Part shown: piece after piece, positions 1-9,627 of the stretch
Layout: the number at the start of each line of letters is the position of its first letter
Position numbering within the stretch: position 1 is the stretch's first letter
Source: Actinomycetes bacterium
Lineage (GTDB): Bacteria; Actinomycetota; Aquicultoria; SURF-47; JAUUWJ01
Direction of reading: 5' to 3'
Length of the DNA: 12,012 bases
Assembly (NCBI GenBank): GCA_030589175.1
Contig: JAUUWJ010000008.1
Coordinates: forward strand, 1-12,012
Notes under the pieces: model-generated
What the model was told of the DNA's origin: nothing
The model's database searches: none
Seen by the model: the letters and a program-made list of their open reading frames with translations, nothing else
Position numbers and translations under genes: made by a program

Positions 1-116
1 AGCGTATTTTATCGTTCGATAAGGGATATTTGGCTTTTGCTGCGCTAACTTTTGGTATGATTTTGCTTGATTTAAGCGCAGTATTTTACTACATTTTGCC
101 CTTTTATTATTTCTGA
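1..116 (+). CDS. C-terminal end of an unidentified integral membrane protein (partial)
   Basis: The frame opens at position 3 and runs to a TGA at 114-116, giving 37 residues that end in FYYF. The visible part is mostly hydrophobic, with one probable membrane helix (LAFAALTFGMILLDLSAVFYYILPFYYF) after a short polar RILSFDKGY segment. This is the tail of a multi-pass membrane protein, but the family cannot be named from so little. Its stop overlaps the next start (TGATG, one shared base), which indicates translational coupling and a shared operon with the two following genes. A membrane glycosyltransferase would suit the CapA-like neighbour, but that is inference only. Confidence 0.65.
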   Translation, partial: RILSFDKGYLAFAALTFGMILLDLSAVFYYILPFYYF

Positions 117-742
117 TGAGAAAATATTTAATTGTTTTAGCCATTTTTATATCTATTATTGCCATTTCTTTCGGGCTGAAAGTTGACGTACCGGTAAGTG
201 TTGAGATCAGCGGAAAAGACAGACTTGTGCTAAATAAGCAATCCTTTGGTTTTGAAATTCAGTCACCGGATGATTTCAATTCCTTAGCACTTGGTTTTCT
301 GACTTACAACAGACCGGTAGGAGGCTCAATTGAGTTTTCACTTTATGAAGATAGCTCGCAAAAGAAGCGCCTTGTAAAGCATATTTTTGATAAAGGCGGT
401 CTTTTGCACGCTCAGCTTTATAAATTTAACTTCAAAACTTTAAAGGCAAATAAGAAGTACTACTTAGTTATAAAAGGCGAAGACGGTGTACCGTATAAAC
501 TATTATTTGATAGCGGCAGGGGCTGGTTTTTGCACAACACTACTATGGTGAAAGGAAGGCCGGTTCTAAAAATTTATAGCGCAAAATCCCTGATCTATGT
601 AGCCTTCAAATCTTCGCAAAGAGCAGCTCGCAACTGGTTCAGGCTAGGCTGGTTTTATCACGCATTTATTTTGATTTATATATCGTTGGTATCGGCTGTG
701 CTGGCAAGTATTTTATGGAGCCGCTCAATTGAGAAGAGCTAA
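116..742 (+). CDS. Membrane-anchored protein with an extracytoplasmic beta-rich domain, function unknown
   Basis: This 208-residue protein starts with a hydrophobic segment (residues 4-20, after MRKY) that looks like a signal peptide or anchor. It ends with a second membrane helix (about 179-201) and a short basic tail. The middle (about 22-165) alternates short hydrophobic strands with polar turns. The order SFGFEIQSPDDFNSLALGF, SIEFSLYED, LYKFNF and NKKYYLVIKGEDG recalls a beta-sandwich found outside the membrane in some uncharacterised envelope proteins; that resemblance is by eye. No catalytic motif is visible. There is no clear ribosome binding site before ATG 116, so translation probably depends on coupling to the upstream gene, whose stop it overlaps. 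It overlaps the next gene by 14 bp. A role in assembling or recognising surface polysaccharide is inferred from context only. Confidence 0.7.
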   Translation: MRKYLIVLAIFISIIAISFGLKVDVPVSVEISGKDRLVLNKQSFGFEIQSPDDFNSLALGFLTYNRPVGGSIEFSLYEDSSQKKRLVKHIFDKGGLLHAQLYKFNFKTLKANKKYYLVIKGEDGVPYKLLFDSGRGWFLHNTTMVKGRPVLKIYSAKSLIYVAFKSSQRAARNWFRLGWFYHAFILIYISLVSAVLASILWSRSIEKS

Positions 743-1880
743 TTATCGCTTTTATGCAGCAATATTTGTATTTATTCTTGCTCTAGGGATTACAACAGCA
801 GCTATTCTTAAAAAGAGTCCGGAAAAAGCGCTTAAAAAGAAGGTCTCTTATAAAAAACAAGAAATAATTAGAAAGGCGTCTTCCAACAAAGAAGAACTAT
901 CTCCTAAAACAAAATCTGTCCTGATATCAGCAGTAGGCGATGTTATGTTTGACAGGCGAGTAAAAGCCGCTGTAGTGGCAAACGGAGCCAACTGGCCTTT
1001 TTCCAAAGTTACTTCATTTCTCAAAGCTGATTTGACGATTGTCAACTTAGAATCGCCCCTTGCTGAGAAAGGAACTCCGACAAAGGGTAAAGATGTAGTT
1101 TTTAAGGGTACCCCCAAAGGAATTAATTCTCTAAAATACGCGGGTATTGATATTGTAGCGCTTGCCAACAACCACGCTTTAGATTTTGGTTTAGGGTCGC
1201 TAAATCAAACCAGAGCTTTATTAAAGAAAGCAGGTATACGATTCAGTGGTGCGGGGGCAAACAAGCAGGAAGCTTACAAACCGGCAATAGCAAAAGTAGG
1301 TGACTTGAAAGTGGGCTTCCTTTCTTTTTCTGATGTCATTCCGTTTAATTCATTTCCAACTAGTAAATTACCCGGAATTGCGCCGGCTAGAGACCCTGCT
1401 AAAGTAGCTTCAAAAATAAAATCTCTTTCGAAAAAGGTGCACATCGTAATTGTCGCTTTTCACTGGGGCAAAGAATACGAAGATTATCCGACGGGTAAAC
1501 AAAAAGAGCTTGCTACTACCTCAATTGATGCCGGAGCCGATTTAGTGCTGGGCCACCACCCTCACGTAACTCAAGGTATAGCTGAGTATAAGAACAGATT
1601 AATCATCTATAGTTTAGGAAATTTTGTTTTTGATCATTTTAAGGTAAGAACGGGAGAGAGCATTATTCTAAGAGTTGAGCTAAATAGTAAGGGCGAGTAT
1701 AAGTCGGCTCGGATTTGGCCGGTCATAATAACATATAGCGGGCAACCTTATGTAGTAAAAGGAAGTGAAGCCAAAAGAGTACTGGAGCGCTTCAAGGCTA
1801 TCTCCGGAAAATTCTCCAAATTATTGGTTGATGATAAGGAAAGCTTTCTTATAAATAATAAATCTCTAATGGCAAACTAA
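729..1880 (+). CDS. CapA/PGA_cap-family membrane-anchored metallophosphatase-like protein
   Basis: This 383-residue protein has an N-terminal membrane anchor (residues 8-27), a Lys-rich linker (about 28-63) and a CapA-type calcineurin-like domain from about 65 to 345. Family motifs appear in order: GDVMFDR (70-76), NLESP (106-110), NNHALDFG (147-154), HWGKEYE (245-251), GHHPHVTQG (275-283) and SLGNFVFD (295-302). The Asp, Asn and His residues in them are the presumed metal ligands. CapA-family proteins take part in poly-gamma-glutamate capsule synthesis or export, and many homologues act on other surface polymers, so the substrate here is unknown. The chosen start is TTG at 729, with GGAG at 717-720 eight bases upstream. 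It lies inside the end of the previous gene, so the two are probably coupled. No convincing terminator follows, so some read-through into rpoB is possible. Confidence 0.88.
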   Translation: MRRANYRFYAAIFVFILALGITTAAILKKSPEKALKKKVSYKKQEIIRKASSNKEELSPKTKSVLISAVGDVMFDRRVKAAVVANGANWPFSKVTSFLKADLTIVNLESPLAEKGTPTKGKDVVFKGTPKGINSLKYAGIDIVALANNHALDFGLGSLNQTRALLKKAGIRFSGAGANKQEAYKPAIAKVGDLKVGFLSFSDVIPFNSFPTSKLPGIAPARDPAKVASKIKSLSKKVHIVIVAFHWGKEYEDYPTGKQKELATTSIDAGADLVLGHHPHVTQGIAEYKNRLIIYSLGNFVFDHFKVRTGESIILRVELNSKGEYKSARIWPVIITYSGQPYVVKGSEAKRVLERFKAISGKFSKLLVDDKESFLINNKSLMAN

Positions 1881-1952
1881 ATTATTTCAATAAGGTACAT
1901 TTCTGAACATGTTTTATTGTCTAACATTTAAGATAAATAATAGAGATATTTG

Positions 1953-1981
1953 TTGACATAGCAAAAGCAGGTTGGTATATT
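1953..1981 (+). promoter_or_regulatory. Sigma-70-type promoter for rpoBC
   Basis: A consensus -35 box TTGACA (1953-1958) is followed by a 17-bp spacer and a -10 box TATATT (1976-1981, 5 of 6 matches). It is the strongest promoter visible in the window. Transcription would begin near 1988, leaving a 5' leader of about 120 nt before rpoB. rpoBC can therefore be transcribed independently of the envelope genes upstream. Confidence 0.8.
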
Positions 1982-2025
1982 TATAGTTTGTGACCAAAAG
2001 CAACGGGATCGAGTTACTAGTCAAG

Positions 2026-2056
2026 AGAAAAAACTCCCTGAGAGGGGATTCTTTTT
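2026..2056 (+). terminator. Candidate attenuator hairpin in the rpoB leader
   Basis: An A-rich arm (2026-2033) plus TCCC (2035-2038) can pair with GGGA (2045-2048) followed by a T-rich arm (2049-2056). The loop is about 6 nt, C2034 is bulged and there is one A/C mismatch. The T-rich 3' arm makes it resemble an intrinsic terminator lying about 40 nt after the predicted transcription start and about 55 nt before rpoB. The GC core is only four pairs, so termination may be partial. Leader attenuation of rpoB is plausible but not shown. Confidence 0.4.
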
Positions 2057-2094
2057 GCAATTTTACCTTTTCATTTTTTTTCAGTCAAGTTTTA

Positions 2095-2111
2095 TAAAAA
2101 AGGAGTTATAG
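2095..2111 (+). promoter_or_regulatory. rpoB ribosome binding site
   Basis: AGGAG at 2101-2105 sits six bases before the GTG start at 2112 and fixes that start. The stretch GGAGTT (2102-2107) is exactly complementary to AACTCC (2032-2037) in the leader. It is also preceded by six A residues that could pair with the T-run at 2073-2080. The site could therefore be masked by leader structure. Confidence 0.8.
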
Positions 2112-5100
2112 GTGAAAACACACCAGTCAGGCTTAAGAAAAAGATATACTTTTGGAAAAATTCCTGAAATTTTAGAAATACCCAATTTGATCGGTATCCA
2201 AAAAAGCTCATTCAAATGGCTTCTGGAAAAGGGTTTGTCCCAAGCGTTTAACGATATCTCACCAATCCTTGACTTCAAGGGAACGCTGGCTGTTGAGTTC
2301 GGCGAGTATGAGTTCGGTGAAACAAAATATAACGTAGCCGAGTGCAAAGAAAAAGATATGACATATTCAGCACCACTCTTTGTTATGGTTCGCTTTATTA
2401 ATAAAGAGACCGGTGAAATTAAAGAGCAACAAGTCTTTATGGGAGATTTTCCTTTAATGACGACTAAGGGGACGTTTGTTGTTAATGGCACGGAAAGAGT
2501 AATCGTAAGTCAGTTAGTGCGTTCGCCCGGTGTGTATTTCGACCAAGAAGTTGATAAGACCAGTGACCGCCTTATTTACACGGCGAAGATTATTCCTAGC
2601 CGGGGTGCTTGGTTGGAGATGGAGATTAGCAAGAAAGACATAGTTAACACAAGAGTCGACAGAAAACGAAAAGTACCGGTAACTATTCTTTTAAAAGCAC
2701 TGGGTTTTGGAAATAATGAAGAGATTCTGGCTTTATTTGATAATGCCGAAACAATTAAACAGACTTTAGAGGCTGATCCGACAGAAACAACGGAAGAAGC
2801 TCTTATTGAACTTTATCGTAAGATTAGACCGGGTGAGCCTCCCACAATAGACAGCACGAGAACGCTCATCGATACGCTGTTTTTTAGCCCTCAACGCTAT
2901 GATTTGGCCCGTGTGGGAAGGTATAAAGTAAACAAAAAACTCGGGCTAGAAAAACCTTTAGATACTACAACTCTTACCAAAGAAGATTTACTGGAAACTG
3001 TTCGCTATCTAGTCAAACTTGACGAAGGCGAAGGCGAAATAGACGACATCGATCATTTCGGCAATCGCCGGATACGTACGGTCGGCGAACTTATACAGAA
3101 TCAATTCAGGATAGGCTTGGCCAGAATGGAAAGAGTAGTTAGGGAAAGGTTAACGACTTTAGATACGGAAAGTATAACACCGCAGACTTTGATAAATATA
3201 AGGCCTATCGTAGCTGCAATAAAAGAATTTTACGGCAGCTCTCAACTTTCTCAATTTATGGACCAGACAAATCCATTGGCCGGCCTTACTCATAAAAGAA
3301 GGTTGTCTGCGCTAGGTCCCGGTGGATTATCAAGAGAGCGGGCCGGGTTTGAAGTGCGTGACGTTCACCCTTCTCATTATGGCCGGATGTGTCCGATTGA
3401 AACTCCTGAAGGCCCTAATATCGGTCTTATTGGTTCCATGGCTTCGTATGCCAGAGTTAATGAATTCGGTTTTATCGAGACACCTTATCGAGTGGCCAAA
3501 GACGGAAAATTGACCAGTAAAGTAGAGTATCTGACGGCTGACCAGGAAGATAAGTATGTAATTGCCCAAGCTAATACGCCTTTCGATGAAAAGACAGGCC
3601 GTTTTAAGCAAAAAAGAGTACTGGTTAGAACCAAAAAAGAAGTAGAAAATGTCGAACCCAAAAAGGTTGATTATATGGATATTTCGGCGAAACAAATTGT
3701 AAGTGTAAGTACAGCCCTAATCCCGTTTCTCGAACATAATGATGCTAACAGAGCTTTGATGGGCGCCAATATGCAACGGCAAGCGGTTCCTCTTGTAAGC
3801 ACCGAAGCACCTCTGGTTGGTACGGGAATCGAACACCGGGCTGTGCGCGATACCGGAGAAATAGTATTGGCTCAAAATGCTGGTACGGTTTTATATGTTG
3901 ATGCCGATAGGATCGAAGTCAAAGTAGGTTCCAAGAAAGTTGACGAGTATAAGCTCGAACGTTTTAGCCGTTCAAACCAAGGTACCTCGATTAACCAAAA
4001 ACCACAGGTAAAAGAGGGAGATAAAGTGAAGGTAAATCAAGTTCTTGCAGATGGACCGGCAACGGATATGGGCGAGTTGGCTTTAGGTAAAAACTTGCTA
4101 GTCGCATTTATGCCTTGGGAGGGCTACAACTATGAAGATGCAATTGTAGTAAGTGAGCGATTAGTAAAAGATGATACATTAAGCTCTGTTCATATCGAAG
4201 AACATGAAGTAGGAGCAAGGGACACAAAATTAGGTCCTGAAGAAATTACGAGTGACATTCCGAATGTAAGTGAAGAATCTCTAAAAGATCTAGATGAAAA
4301 TGGCGTAATCTATATTGGTGCCGAAGTAAATCCGGGCGACTATCTTGTCGGAAAAGTTACGCCAAAAGGTGAGACAGAACTTACAGCCGAAGAAAGGTTG
4401 TTAAGAGCTATATTTGGCGAAAAAGCAAGAGAGGTAAGAGATACTTCTTTAAAAGTCCCTCACGGAGAGACTGGAAAAGTTATTGGTGTGCACAGATTTA
4501 GAAGAGAAGATGGAGACGAGTTACCTCCGGGGGTAAATGAGCTGGTCAGAGTCTACGTGGCTCATAAACGCAAAATTTCTGAGGGTGACAAATTAGCCGG
4601 AAGACACGGTAATAAAGGTGTTATTTCCAAGATTCTACCGGAAGAAGATATGCCTTTTCTCGAAGATGGCACGCCGGTTGACATTATTTTGAATCCCCTC
4701 GGCGTACCGTCACGAATGAACGTAGGCCAGATATTAGAAACGCATCTTGGCTGGGCTGTGGCAACTGGTTGGGATACAAAAGGCGGAAAAAAAGACAAAG
4801 ACAATAGAGTATTTGTAGCAACACCTGTTTTTGACGGCGCTTCTGAAGACGAGATCAAGAAAGCTTTAAAAGACGCCAAATTGCCTAAGGACGGCAAAGC
4901 TACACTTTACAATGGCCGTACAGGTGAGCAGCTTGATGAGAAGGTAACGGTTGGCTACATATACATGATGAAATTGTTGCATTTAGTCGACGATAAGATT
5001 CACGCTCGCTCGACCGGGCCATATTCATTAGTAACTCAGCAGCCTCTCGGTGGAAAAGCTCAATTTGGCGGTCAGCGTTTTGGTGAGATGGAAGTATGGG

Positions 5101-5480
5101 CATTGGAAGCATACGGAGCTGCATATACGCTTCAAGAAATGTTGACTGTTAAATCAGATGATGTTGTGGGTCGGGTAAAAACTTATGAAGCAATTGTAAA
5201 AGGTGAAAATATACCAGAACCGAGTATTCCGGAATCATTTAAGGTTTTGATAAAAGAAATGCAGAGCCTTGGCTTGAACGCTGAAGTTTTAAGTGAAGCC
5301 GGTGAGGAAATCGAGCTTAAAGAAATCGAAGACGATGTGGCTAAGACTGCCGAGAAACTCGGTTTTGAAATAGGCGGAAAAGTCACAGATGAAGAGCAAA
5401 AAAAAGAAGCTATAAAGGCTCTTGAAGGTGAAACGCCTCAACCGGAAACAAAAACAAAGGTGGAAGAGCAAGAGGGTTAG
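2112..5480 (+). CDS. rpoB: DNA-directed RNA polymerase subunit beta
   Basis: This is the second-largest catalytic subunit of RNA polymerase and works in the alpha2-beta-beta'-omega core with the product of the next gene. The 1122 residues begin at GTG with the conserved [17 protein letters not shown] segment. The rifampicin pocket [11 protein letters not shown] starts at residue 375, with Asp384, His394 and Ser399 matching the E. coli sensitive residues 516, 526 and 531. The position equivalent to Asn518 is Thr386. The active-site lysines are Lys827 and Lys835, in [12 protein letters not shown]. The C-terminal clamp segment [33 protein letters not shown] is intact. After LGLNAEVL the protein carries an acidic, Lys/Glu-rich tail (1061-1122) that looks disordered or helical. 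The length is compact, as in Gram-positive-type enzymes without the large proteobacterial inserts. rpoC follows after 71 bp and is surely co-transcribed. rplJ and rplL, the usual upstream neighbours, are absent. Confidence 0.99.
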   Translation: MKTHQSGLRKRYTFGKIPEILEIPNLIGIQKSSFKWLLEKGLSQAFNDISPILDFKGTLAVEFGEYEFGETKYNVAECKEKDMTYSAPLFVMVRFINKETGEIKEQQVFMGDFPLMTTKGTFVVNGTERVIVSQLVRSPGVYFDQEVDKTSDRLIYTAKIIPSRGAWLEMEISKKDIVNTRVDRKRKVPVTILLKALGFGNNEEILALFDNAETIKQTLEADPTETTEEALIELYRKIRPGEPPTIDSTRTLIDTLFFSPQRYDLARVGRYKVNKKLGLEKPLDTTTLTKEDLLETVRYLVKLDEGEGEIDDIDHFGNRRIRTVGELIQNQFRIGLARMERVVRERLTTLDTESITPQTLINIRPIVAAIKEFYGSSQLSQFMDQTNPLAGLTHKRRLSALGPGGLSRERAGFEVRDVHPSHYGRMCPIETPEGPNIGLIGSMASYARVNEFGFIETPYRVAKDGKLTSKVEYLTADQEDKYVIAQANTPFDEKTGRFKQKRVLVRTKKEVENVEPKKVDYMDISAKQIVSVSTALIPFLEHNDANRALMGANMQRQAVPLVSTEAPLVGTGIEHRAVRDTGEIVLAQNAGTVLYVDADRIEVKVGSKKVDEYKLERFSRSNQGTSINQKPQVKEGDKVKVNQVLADGPATDMGELALGKNLLVAFMPWEGYNYEDAIVVSERLVKDDTLSSVHIEEHEVGARDTKLGPEEITSDIPNVSEESLKDLDENGVIYIGAEVNPGDYLVGKVTPKGETELTAEERLLRAIFGEKAREVRDTSLKVPHGETGKVIGVHRFRREDGDELPPGVNELVRVYVAHKRKISEGDKLAGRHGNKGVISKILPEEDMPFLEDGTPVDIILNPLGVPSRMNVGQILETHLGWAVATGWDTKGGKKDKDNRVFVATPVFDGASEDEIKKALKDAKLPKDGKATLYNGRTGEQLDEKVTVGYIYMMKLLHLVDDKIHARSTGPYSLVTQQPLGGKAQFGGQRFGEMEVWALEAYGAAYTLQEMLTVKSDDVVGRVKTYEAIVKGENIPEPSIPESFKVLIKEMQSLGLNAEVLSEAGEEIELKEIEDDVAKTAEKLGFEIGGKVTDEEQKKEAIKALEGETPQPETKTKVEEQEG

Positions 5481-5540
5481 AGATTAGGGATTAATATTAA
5501 ACTTAGCTATCTTAACTCTAGCAATCTAGTCATCTAATTT
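5475..5540 (+). repeat. Degenerate 7-8-bp tandem repeat between rpoB and rpoC
   Basis: Starting at the last sense codon and stop of rpoB, the DNA reads as short related units: GGTTAGA (5475), GATTAGG (5482) and GATTAAT (5489). CTTAGCTAT (5502), CTTAACT (5511), CTAGCAAT (5518), CTAGTCAT (5526) and CTAATTT (5534) follow. The array fills almost the whole intergenic gap and stops right before the rpoC ribosome binding site. The first 14 bases match 12 of 14 with 9711-9724 upstream of rpsL. The function is unknown. Confidence 0.5.
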
Positions 5541-5549
5541 GGGAGGAAG
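5541..5549 (+). promoter_or_regulatory. rpoC ribosome binding site
   Basis: GGGAGGAAG lies just upstream of the TTG start at 5552, with GGGAGG (5541-5546) spaced five bases from it. This strong Shine-Dalgarno sequence decides the non-ATG start. The resulting [14 protein letters not shown]-terminus also matches the family. Confidence 0.85.
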
Positions 5550-5551
5550 AT

Positions 5552-8500
5552 TTGTTAGACATTAACAATTTTGATTACATCAAAATAGGTATTGCTTCGC
5601 CGGAGATGATTCGTCGCTGGTCAAACGGAGAAGTGAAGAAACCGGAGACCATAAATTACCATACGCTAAAACCGGAAAAAGACGGTCTTTTCTGCGAAAA
5701 AATATTTGGTCCTACTAAAGACTGGGAATGTTATTGCGGAAAATACAAGCGAGTCCGTTTCAAAGGCATTATTTGTGAAAGATGCGGCGTTGAAGTAACT
5801 CGCTCAAAGGTTCGCCGGGATCGCATGGGACACATCGAGCTGGTAGCACCTGTTGCTCATATTTGGTATTTCAAAGGAATACCTTCTCGTATGGGCTACT
5901 TGCTGGATATTAGGCCTCGTGATCTTGAAAAAGTCCTGTATTTTTCAGCTTACATGGTAACCGATGTAGTTAAAAGCAAGCTGAAAGAAGACATAAAAAT
6001 GCTTCAAGAAGAACTTGCTGAAGAAATAGAAGGTCTGGAAAAGGAAGAGGAAAAACGCTTAAAGGAAGAAGTTGGAGTTAGAGAAAAGCGTTTAGCGGTA
6101 CTCAAAGGAGAAGCCAAGCCGGCAAAAGGCGAGGAAGTACCAAAAACTCAACCAAAAATTAAGAAAGAAATAAAGAAACTGAAAAATGAGATAAAAAAAG
6201 TAAAGAAGAATATCGAGAGTAAAACGAAGCACGACGTAGAGTGGGCCAAGTATGTATTTACTACTCTTAAAGGCATGCAGCCCCAACAAATAATTGTTGA
6301 TGAGCAGCTATTCTATGATTTAAGAACTCGTTATCCGGAATATTTTAAAGCTTACATGGGTGCCGAGGCCCTACGACAATTACTTTCTAAGATAGACCTC
6401 AAGAAGGAAGCTAAGCATCTTAGAGATGTTATTAGTGAATCAACTGGACAAAAACAAAAGAAAGCCATAAAAAGATTAAAGGTAGTTAATTCTTTTAAAG
6501 TGTCTGAGAATAATCCTGAGTGGATGATAATGGAAGCAATCCCGGTCATTCCGCCGGATTTAAGGCCTATGGTCCAGCTGGACGGAGGCCGTTTTGCCAC
6601 CTCCGATCTTAACGATTTATATCGCCGCGTTATTAACCGTAATAATCGGCTTAAAAGACTACTTGATTTAGGAGCACCGGAGATTATCGTAAATAATGAA
6701 AAAAGGATGCTCCAGGAGGCAGTAGATGCATTGTTCGATAACGGCCGGCGTGGTCGACCAGTAACCGGTCCCGGTAATCGTCCACTGAAATCGCTTTCCG
6801 ATATGCTAAAAGGCAAGCAAGGGCGTTTTCGTCAAAACTTGCTCGGAAAGCGAGTTGACTACTCCGGTCGAAGCGTTATCGTTATCGGTCCTGAATTGAA
6901 GTTCTATCAATGTGGCTTGCCTAAAGTTATGGCTTTAGAGCTATTTAAGCCTTTTGTAATGAGAGAGCTCGTCGAGCGCGGCCATGCTCAAAATATCAAG
7001 AGTGCGAAACGGATGGTCGAGCGTAAAAAGAACATGGTTTGGGATATTTTGGAAGAAGTAATTGCCGATCATCCTGTATTACTGAATAGAGCGCCTACGC
7101 TACACCGTCTGGGCATTCAAGCTTTTGAACCGGTTTTGGTTGAAGGTAAAGCAATACAGATCCATCCGTTGGTAACGACGGCTTTTAATGCCGATTTTGA
7201 TGGTGACCAAATGGCGGTTCACTTGCCTCTTTCAGCTGAAGCTCAAGCAGAAGCCCGTATTTTAATGCTTTCCTCTAATAATATCTTGTCGCCTGCCCAC
7301 GGAAGGCCATTGGCAACGCCCACTCAGGATTTAGTTTTAGGAGCATTTTATTTGACTGCTGAAAAAGAAGAAAAGCCGAAAAAATGGAAGTATTATTCTG
7401 ATTCGGCAGAAGTCTTTCACGCATTGGAGGGCAAGAATATCGGTCTTCATACATGGATCAAGCTGCGTCATAAAGGCGAGATCATTGAAACTACGCCCGG
7501 ACGAATTGTATTTAATCAGGTTTTTCCCGAAGATTTTGAGTATATCAACTATGAAGTTAGCAAGTCTCAAACATCAATCTTGGTAGAGCAGGTAATTAAG
7601 AGCTATTCAACAAACGAAACACAAGAGATTCTAGACAAATTTAAGTCAATTACCCTTCATTATGCAACTTTGAATGGGTTAAGCATTGGCATTGATGATA
7701 TTGCAATTCCTGAAAATAAATGGCAACTTTTGGAGGAGCCCGAAGAAAAAATAGAAGAAATCGAGAAGCAATACGGAAGAGGTCTTATAACTGATGATGA
7801 ACGCCATCAAAAAGTAGTCGATGTATGGACGGAAGCGACCGAAGTCGTATCGGAAGCAATGGAAAAAAGCTTTGACAAGTTCAACCCGATTTACATGATG
7901 GCAAATTCGGGAGCACGGGGAAATATTAAACAGATCAGGCAGCTGGCCGCAATGAGGGGTCTGGTTGCCAATCCTAAAGGCGATATTATTGACAGGCCTA
8001 TTAAAGCCAATTTTAGAGAGGGCTTGACTGTTTTAGAGTACTTTATTTCAACTCACGGAGCTAGAAAAGGTCTAGCCGATACGGCACTTAGAACAGCTGA
8101 CTCCGGTTATCTTACAAGACGTCTTGTTGATGTTAGTCAGGACGTAATTATTAGAGATGAAGATTGCAAAACCAAGAAGGGCATAATCGTAAACGTAAAA
8201 GATGATGAAGGTAAACCTAACCGAAATTTATTTGGCCGCTATACTCTTAAAAAAGTTATGAATCCCAAGAAGAAGAGTGAGACTTTAATTGGGGCGAAAC
8301 AAGAGATTAATGATGATGAACTGAACAAGCTTCATAAAGCGGGCGTAGAAAGTGTCGAGATGCGTTCGGTTCTAGGGTGCGAAACCAAAGTAGGTACTTG
8401 TGCCATCTGCTATGGCTGGTCTTTGGCCGAAGGTAAACTAGTTGAGATCGGAACGGCTATCGGTATTATTGGTGCTCAATCAATTGGTGAACCCGGAACA

Positions 8501-9424
8501 CAGCTTACAATGAGAACTTTTCACACCGGTGGCGTTGCGGGAGAAGATATTACCCATGGCCTTCCGCGGGTAGTTGAATTGTTTGAGGCCCGTCGGCCTA
8601 AAGGACAAGCGGTAATAGCTGAAATCAGCGGCAAAGTAAAAATAACCGAGGAAGAGCAACACAAAACCATAACTGTTAAAGGAAAGAAAAGTGAAAAGGA
8701 ATATCAACTGCCGCGCAGAGTTCATCTGCGAGTACGCAATGGTGAACAAGTAGAAGCCGGCGACCAGATTACTGACGGTTCCATAAATACACATGATCTC
8801 CTGGAGATTAAGGGAGTTATGGCTATACAAGAATACTTATTGAAAGAAGTACAAGAAGTCTACCATTCACAGGGTGTTGATATTAACGACAAACACATTG
8901 AGATAATAATAAGACAAATGCTTAGACGGGTGATTGTATCGGATGCCGGAGATACCGATTTGCTTCCGGGACAGCTTGTAGAAAAGCATGTTTTCGAAAA
9001 GGAAAACCGAAAAACGACAGAAGCTAAAGGTAAAGCGGCTACAGCCAAGCAAACGCTTTTAGGAATAACAAAAGCTTCATTAGCTACCGAGAGTTTCCTA
9101 AGTGCGGCATCTTTTCAGGAAACAACAAGAGTGTTAACGGATGCGGTTATTAGCGGCAAGATCGATCCTTTATTAGGACTGAAAGAGAATGTAATTATAG
9201 GAAAACTTATTCCGGCAGCTACTGGCTTGGCTAAATATCGTAACACCGAGATAAAACCGCTAGGGGAAATACCAATTCCGCCTGTCATAGAAGAAGATGC
9301 TCAATCGGATGAAGTTTTGAGCCCGGGTGCCGAGCTCGAAGAGCTCTCACTGGGGAAAGAAGCACCTTTAATTGATGAAAATGAAAACGACAAGGGAAAA
9401 GGTTCTTCGGCTACTACCAAGTAA
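5552..9424 (+). CDS. rpoC: DNA-directed RNA polymerase subunit beta'
   Basis: This is the largest RNA polymerase subunit and holds the catalytic magnesium site. It has 1290 residues from a TTG start. The N-terminal zinc site uses Cys60, Cys62, Cys75 and Cys78 ([19 protein letters not shown]). A highly charged coiled-coil insert follows at about 141-226, broken by a Pro-containing linker at 186-202; actinobacterial-type enzymes have a comparable insert, enterobacterial ones do not. The catalytic loop NADFDGDQ carries Asp548, Asp550 and Asp552. The bridge helix lies around [20 protein letters not shown] (838-857). The second zinc site uses Cys872, Cys943, Cys950 and Cys953. The trigger loop [16 protein letters not shown] (979-994) includes Met987 and His991. 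The C-terminus has the usual [18 protein letters not shown] segment and then an acidic, probably disordered tail. All essential residues are present. It is co-transcribed with rpoB and followed by a terminator at 9558-9587. Confidence 0.99.
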   Translation: MLDINNFDYIKIGIASPEMIRRWSNGEVKKPETINYHTLKPEKDGLFCEKIFGPTKDWECYCGKYKRVRFKGIICERCGVEVTRSKVRRDRMGHIELVAPVAHIWYFKGIPSRMGYLLDIRPRDLEKVLYFSAYMVTDVVKSKLKEDIKMLQEELAEEIEGLEKEEEKRLKEEVGVREKRLAVLKGEAKPAKGEEVPKTQPKIKKEIKKLKNEIKKVKKNIESKTKHDVEWAKYVFTTLKGMQPQQIIVDEQLFYDLRTRYPEYFKAYMGAEALRQLLSKIDLKKEAKHLRDVISESTGQKQKKAIKRLKVVNSFKVSENNPEWMIMEAIPVIPPDLRPMVQLDGGRFATSDLNDLYRRVINRNNRLKRLLDLGAPEIIVNNEKRMLQEAVDALFDNGRRGRPVTGPGNRPLKSLSDMLKGKQGRFRQNLLGKRVDYSGRSVIVIGPELKFYQCGLPKVMALELFKPFVMRELVERGHAQNIKSAKRMVERKKNMVWDILEEVIADHPVLLNRAPTLHRLGIQAFEPVLVEGKAIQIHPLVTTAFNADFDGDQMAVHLPLSAEAQAEARILMLSSNNILSPAHGRPLATPTQDLVLGAFYLTAEKEEKPKKWKYYSDSAEVFHALEGKNIGLHTWIKLRHKGEIIETTPGRIVFNQVFPEDFEYINYEVSKSQTSILVEQVIKSYSTNETQEILDKFKSITLHYATLNGLSIGIDDIAIPENKWQLLEEPEEKIEEIEKQYGRGLITDDERHQKVVDVWTEATEVVSEAMEKSFDKFNPIYMMANSGARGNIKQIRQLAAMRGLVANPKGDIIDRPIKANFREGLTVLEYFISTHGARKGLADTALRTADSGYLTRRLVDVSQDVIIRDEDCKTKKGIIVNVKDDEGKPNRNLFGRYTLKKVMNPKKKSETLIGAKQEINDDELNKLHKAGVESVEMRSVLGCETKVGTCAICYGWSLAEGKLVEIGTAIGIIGAQSIGEPGTQLTMRTFHTGGVAGEDITHGLPRVVELFEARRPKGQAVIAEISGKVKITEEEQHKTITVKGKKSEKEYQLPRRVHLRVRNGEQVEAGDQITDGSINTHDLLEIKGVMAIQEYLLKEVQEVYHSQGVDINDKHIEIIIRQMLRRVIVSDAGDTDLLPGQLVEKHVFEKENRKTTEAKGKAATAKQTLLGITKASLATESFLSAASFQETTRVLTDAVISGKIDPLLGLKENVIIGKLIPAATGLAKYRNTEIKPLGEIPIPPVIEEDAQSDEVLSPGAELEELSLGKEAPLIDENENDKGKGSSATTK

Positions 9425-9483
9425 AAGTGAATTTATCGATTATCGTGATGACATTTAATGACCAGTTTGAGCTGCGAGATTTC

Positions 9484-9512
9484 TTGACAGAACGGGGCAA
9501 AAATAGTAATTT
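9484..9512 (+). promoter_or_regulatory. Possible promoter upstream of the rpoC-rpsL terminator
   Basis: A perfect TTGACA (9484-9489) is followed after 17 bp by TAATTT (9507-9512), only a 3 of 6 match to the -10 consensus. If active, it would make either a short RNA of about 70 nt ending at the terminator at 9587, or an attenuated leader for rpsL-rpsG. The weak -10 box keeps confidence low. Confidence 0.35.
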
Positions 9513-9541
9513 AAGATAACTAATAGCAGTATTTTAAGAAA

Positions 9542-9590
9542 TTTTACTTGATTAAGTAAAAGCAGTTTGTTTAAGCAAGCTGCTTTTATA
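9542..9590 (+). terminator. Intrinsic terminator after rpoC, with an overlapping upstream hairpin
   Basis: AAAAGCAG (9558-9565) pairs with CTGCTTTT (9580-9587). The stem continues inward through TTTGT (9566-9570) and GCAAG (9575-9579), counting G-U pairs, to a TTAA loop. The 3' end TTTTATA serves as a modest U-tract. An upstream hairpin, TTTTACTT (9542-9549) with AAGTAAAA (9554-9561) and a GATT loop, shares the AAAA at 9558-9561, so the two cannot form completely at the same time. The most likely role is termination of the rpoBC transcript. An attenuator for the rpsL operon is an alternative. Confidence 0.8.
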
Positions 9591-9627
9591 ATGCAGAAAG
9601 GGTAAAAGGTTCGCCGTTATGTGTTCA

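Noticed and set aside
1881..1950. A terminator between the CapA-like gene and rpoB
   Set aside because: Only a 5-bp ATGTT/AACAT stem and the AACATGTT palindrome are present, with no GC core or U-tract.
2081..2491. A 136-residue open frame on the minus strand covering the rpoB start
   Set aside because: It overlaps the rpoB ribosome binding site and conserved N-terminus, and the product resembles no family I know.
3234..3310. Possible rifampicin-resistance changes in RpoB
   Set aside because: The positions equivalent to E. coli 516, 526 and 531 are wild type. Thr at the position of Asn518 appears to be ordinary family variation.
5972..6230. The charged Lys/Glu-rich stretch in rpoC looked like a foreign insertion or intein
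   Set aside because: It has no intein motifs, the reading frame and family sequence continue on both sides, and comparable coiled-coil inserts exist in actinobacterial RpoC.
6352..6816. A 154-residue open frame on the minus strand inside rpoC
   Set aside because: It is wholly antisense to a conserved RpoC region, has no recognisable domain and is explained by the sense codon pattern.
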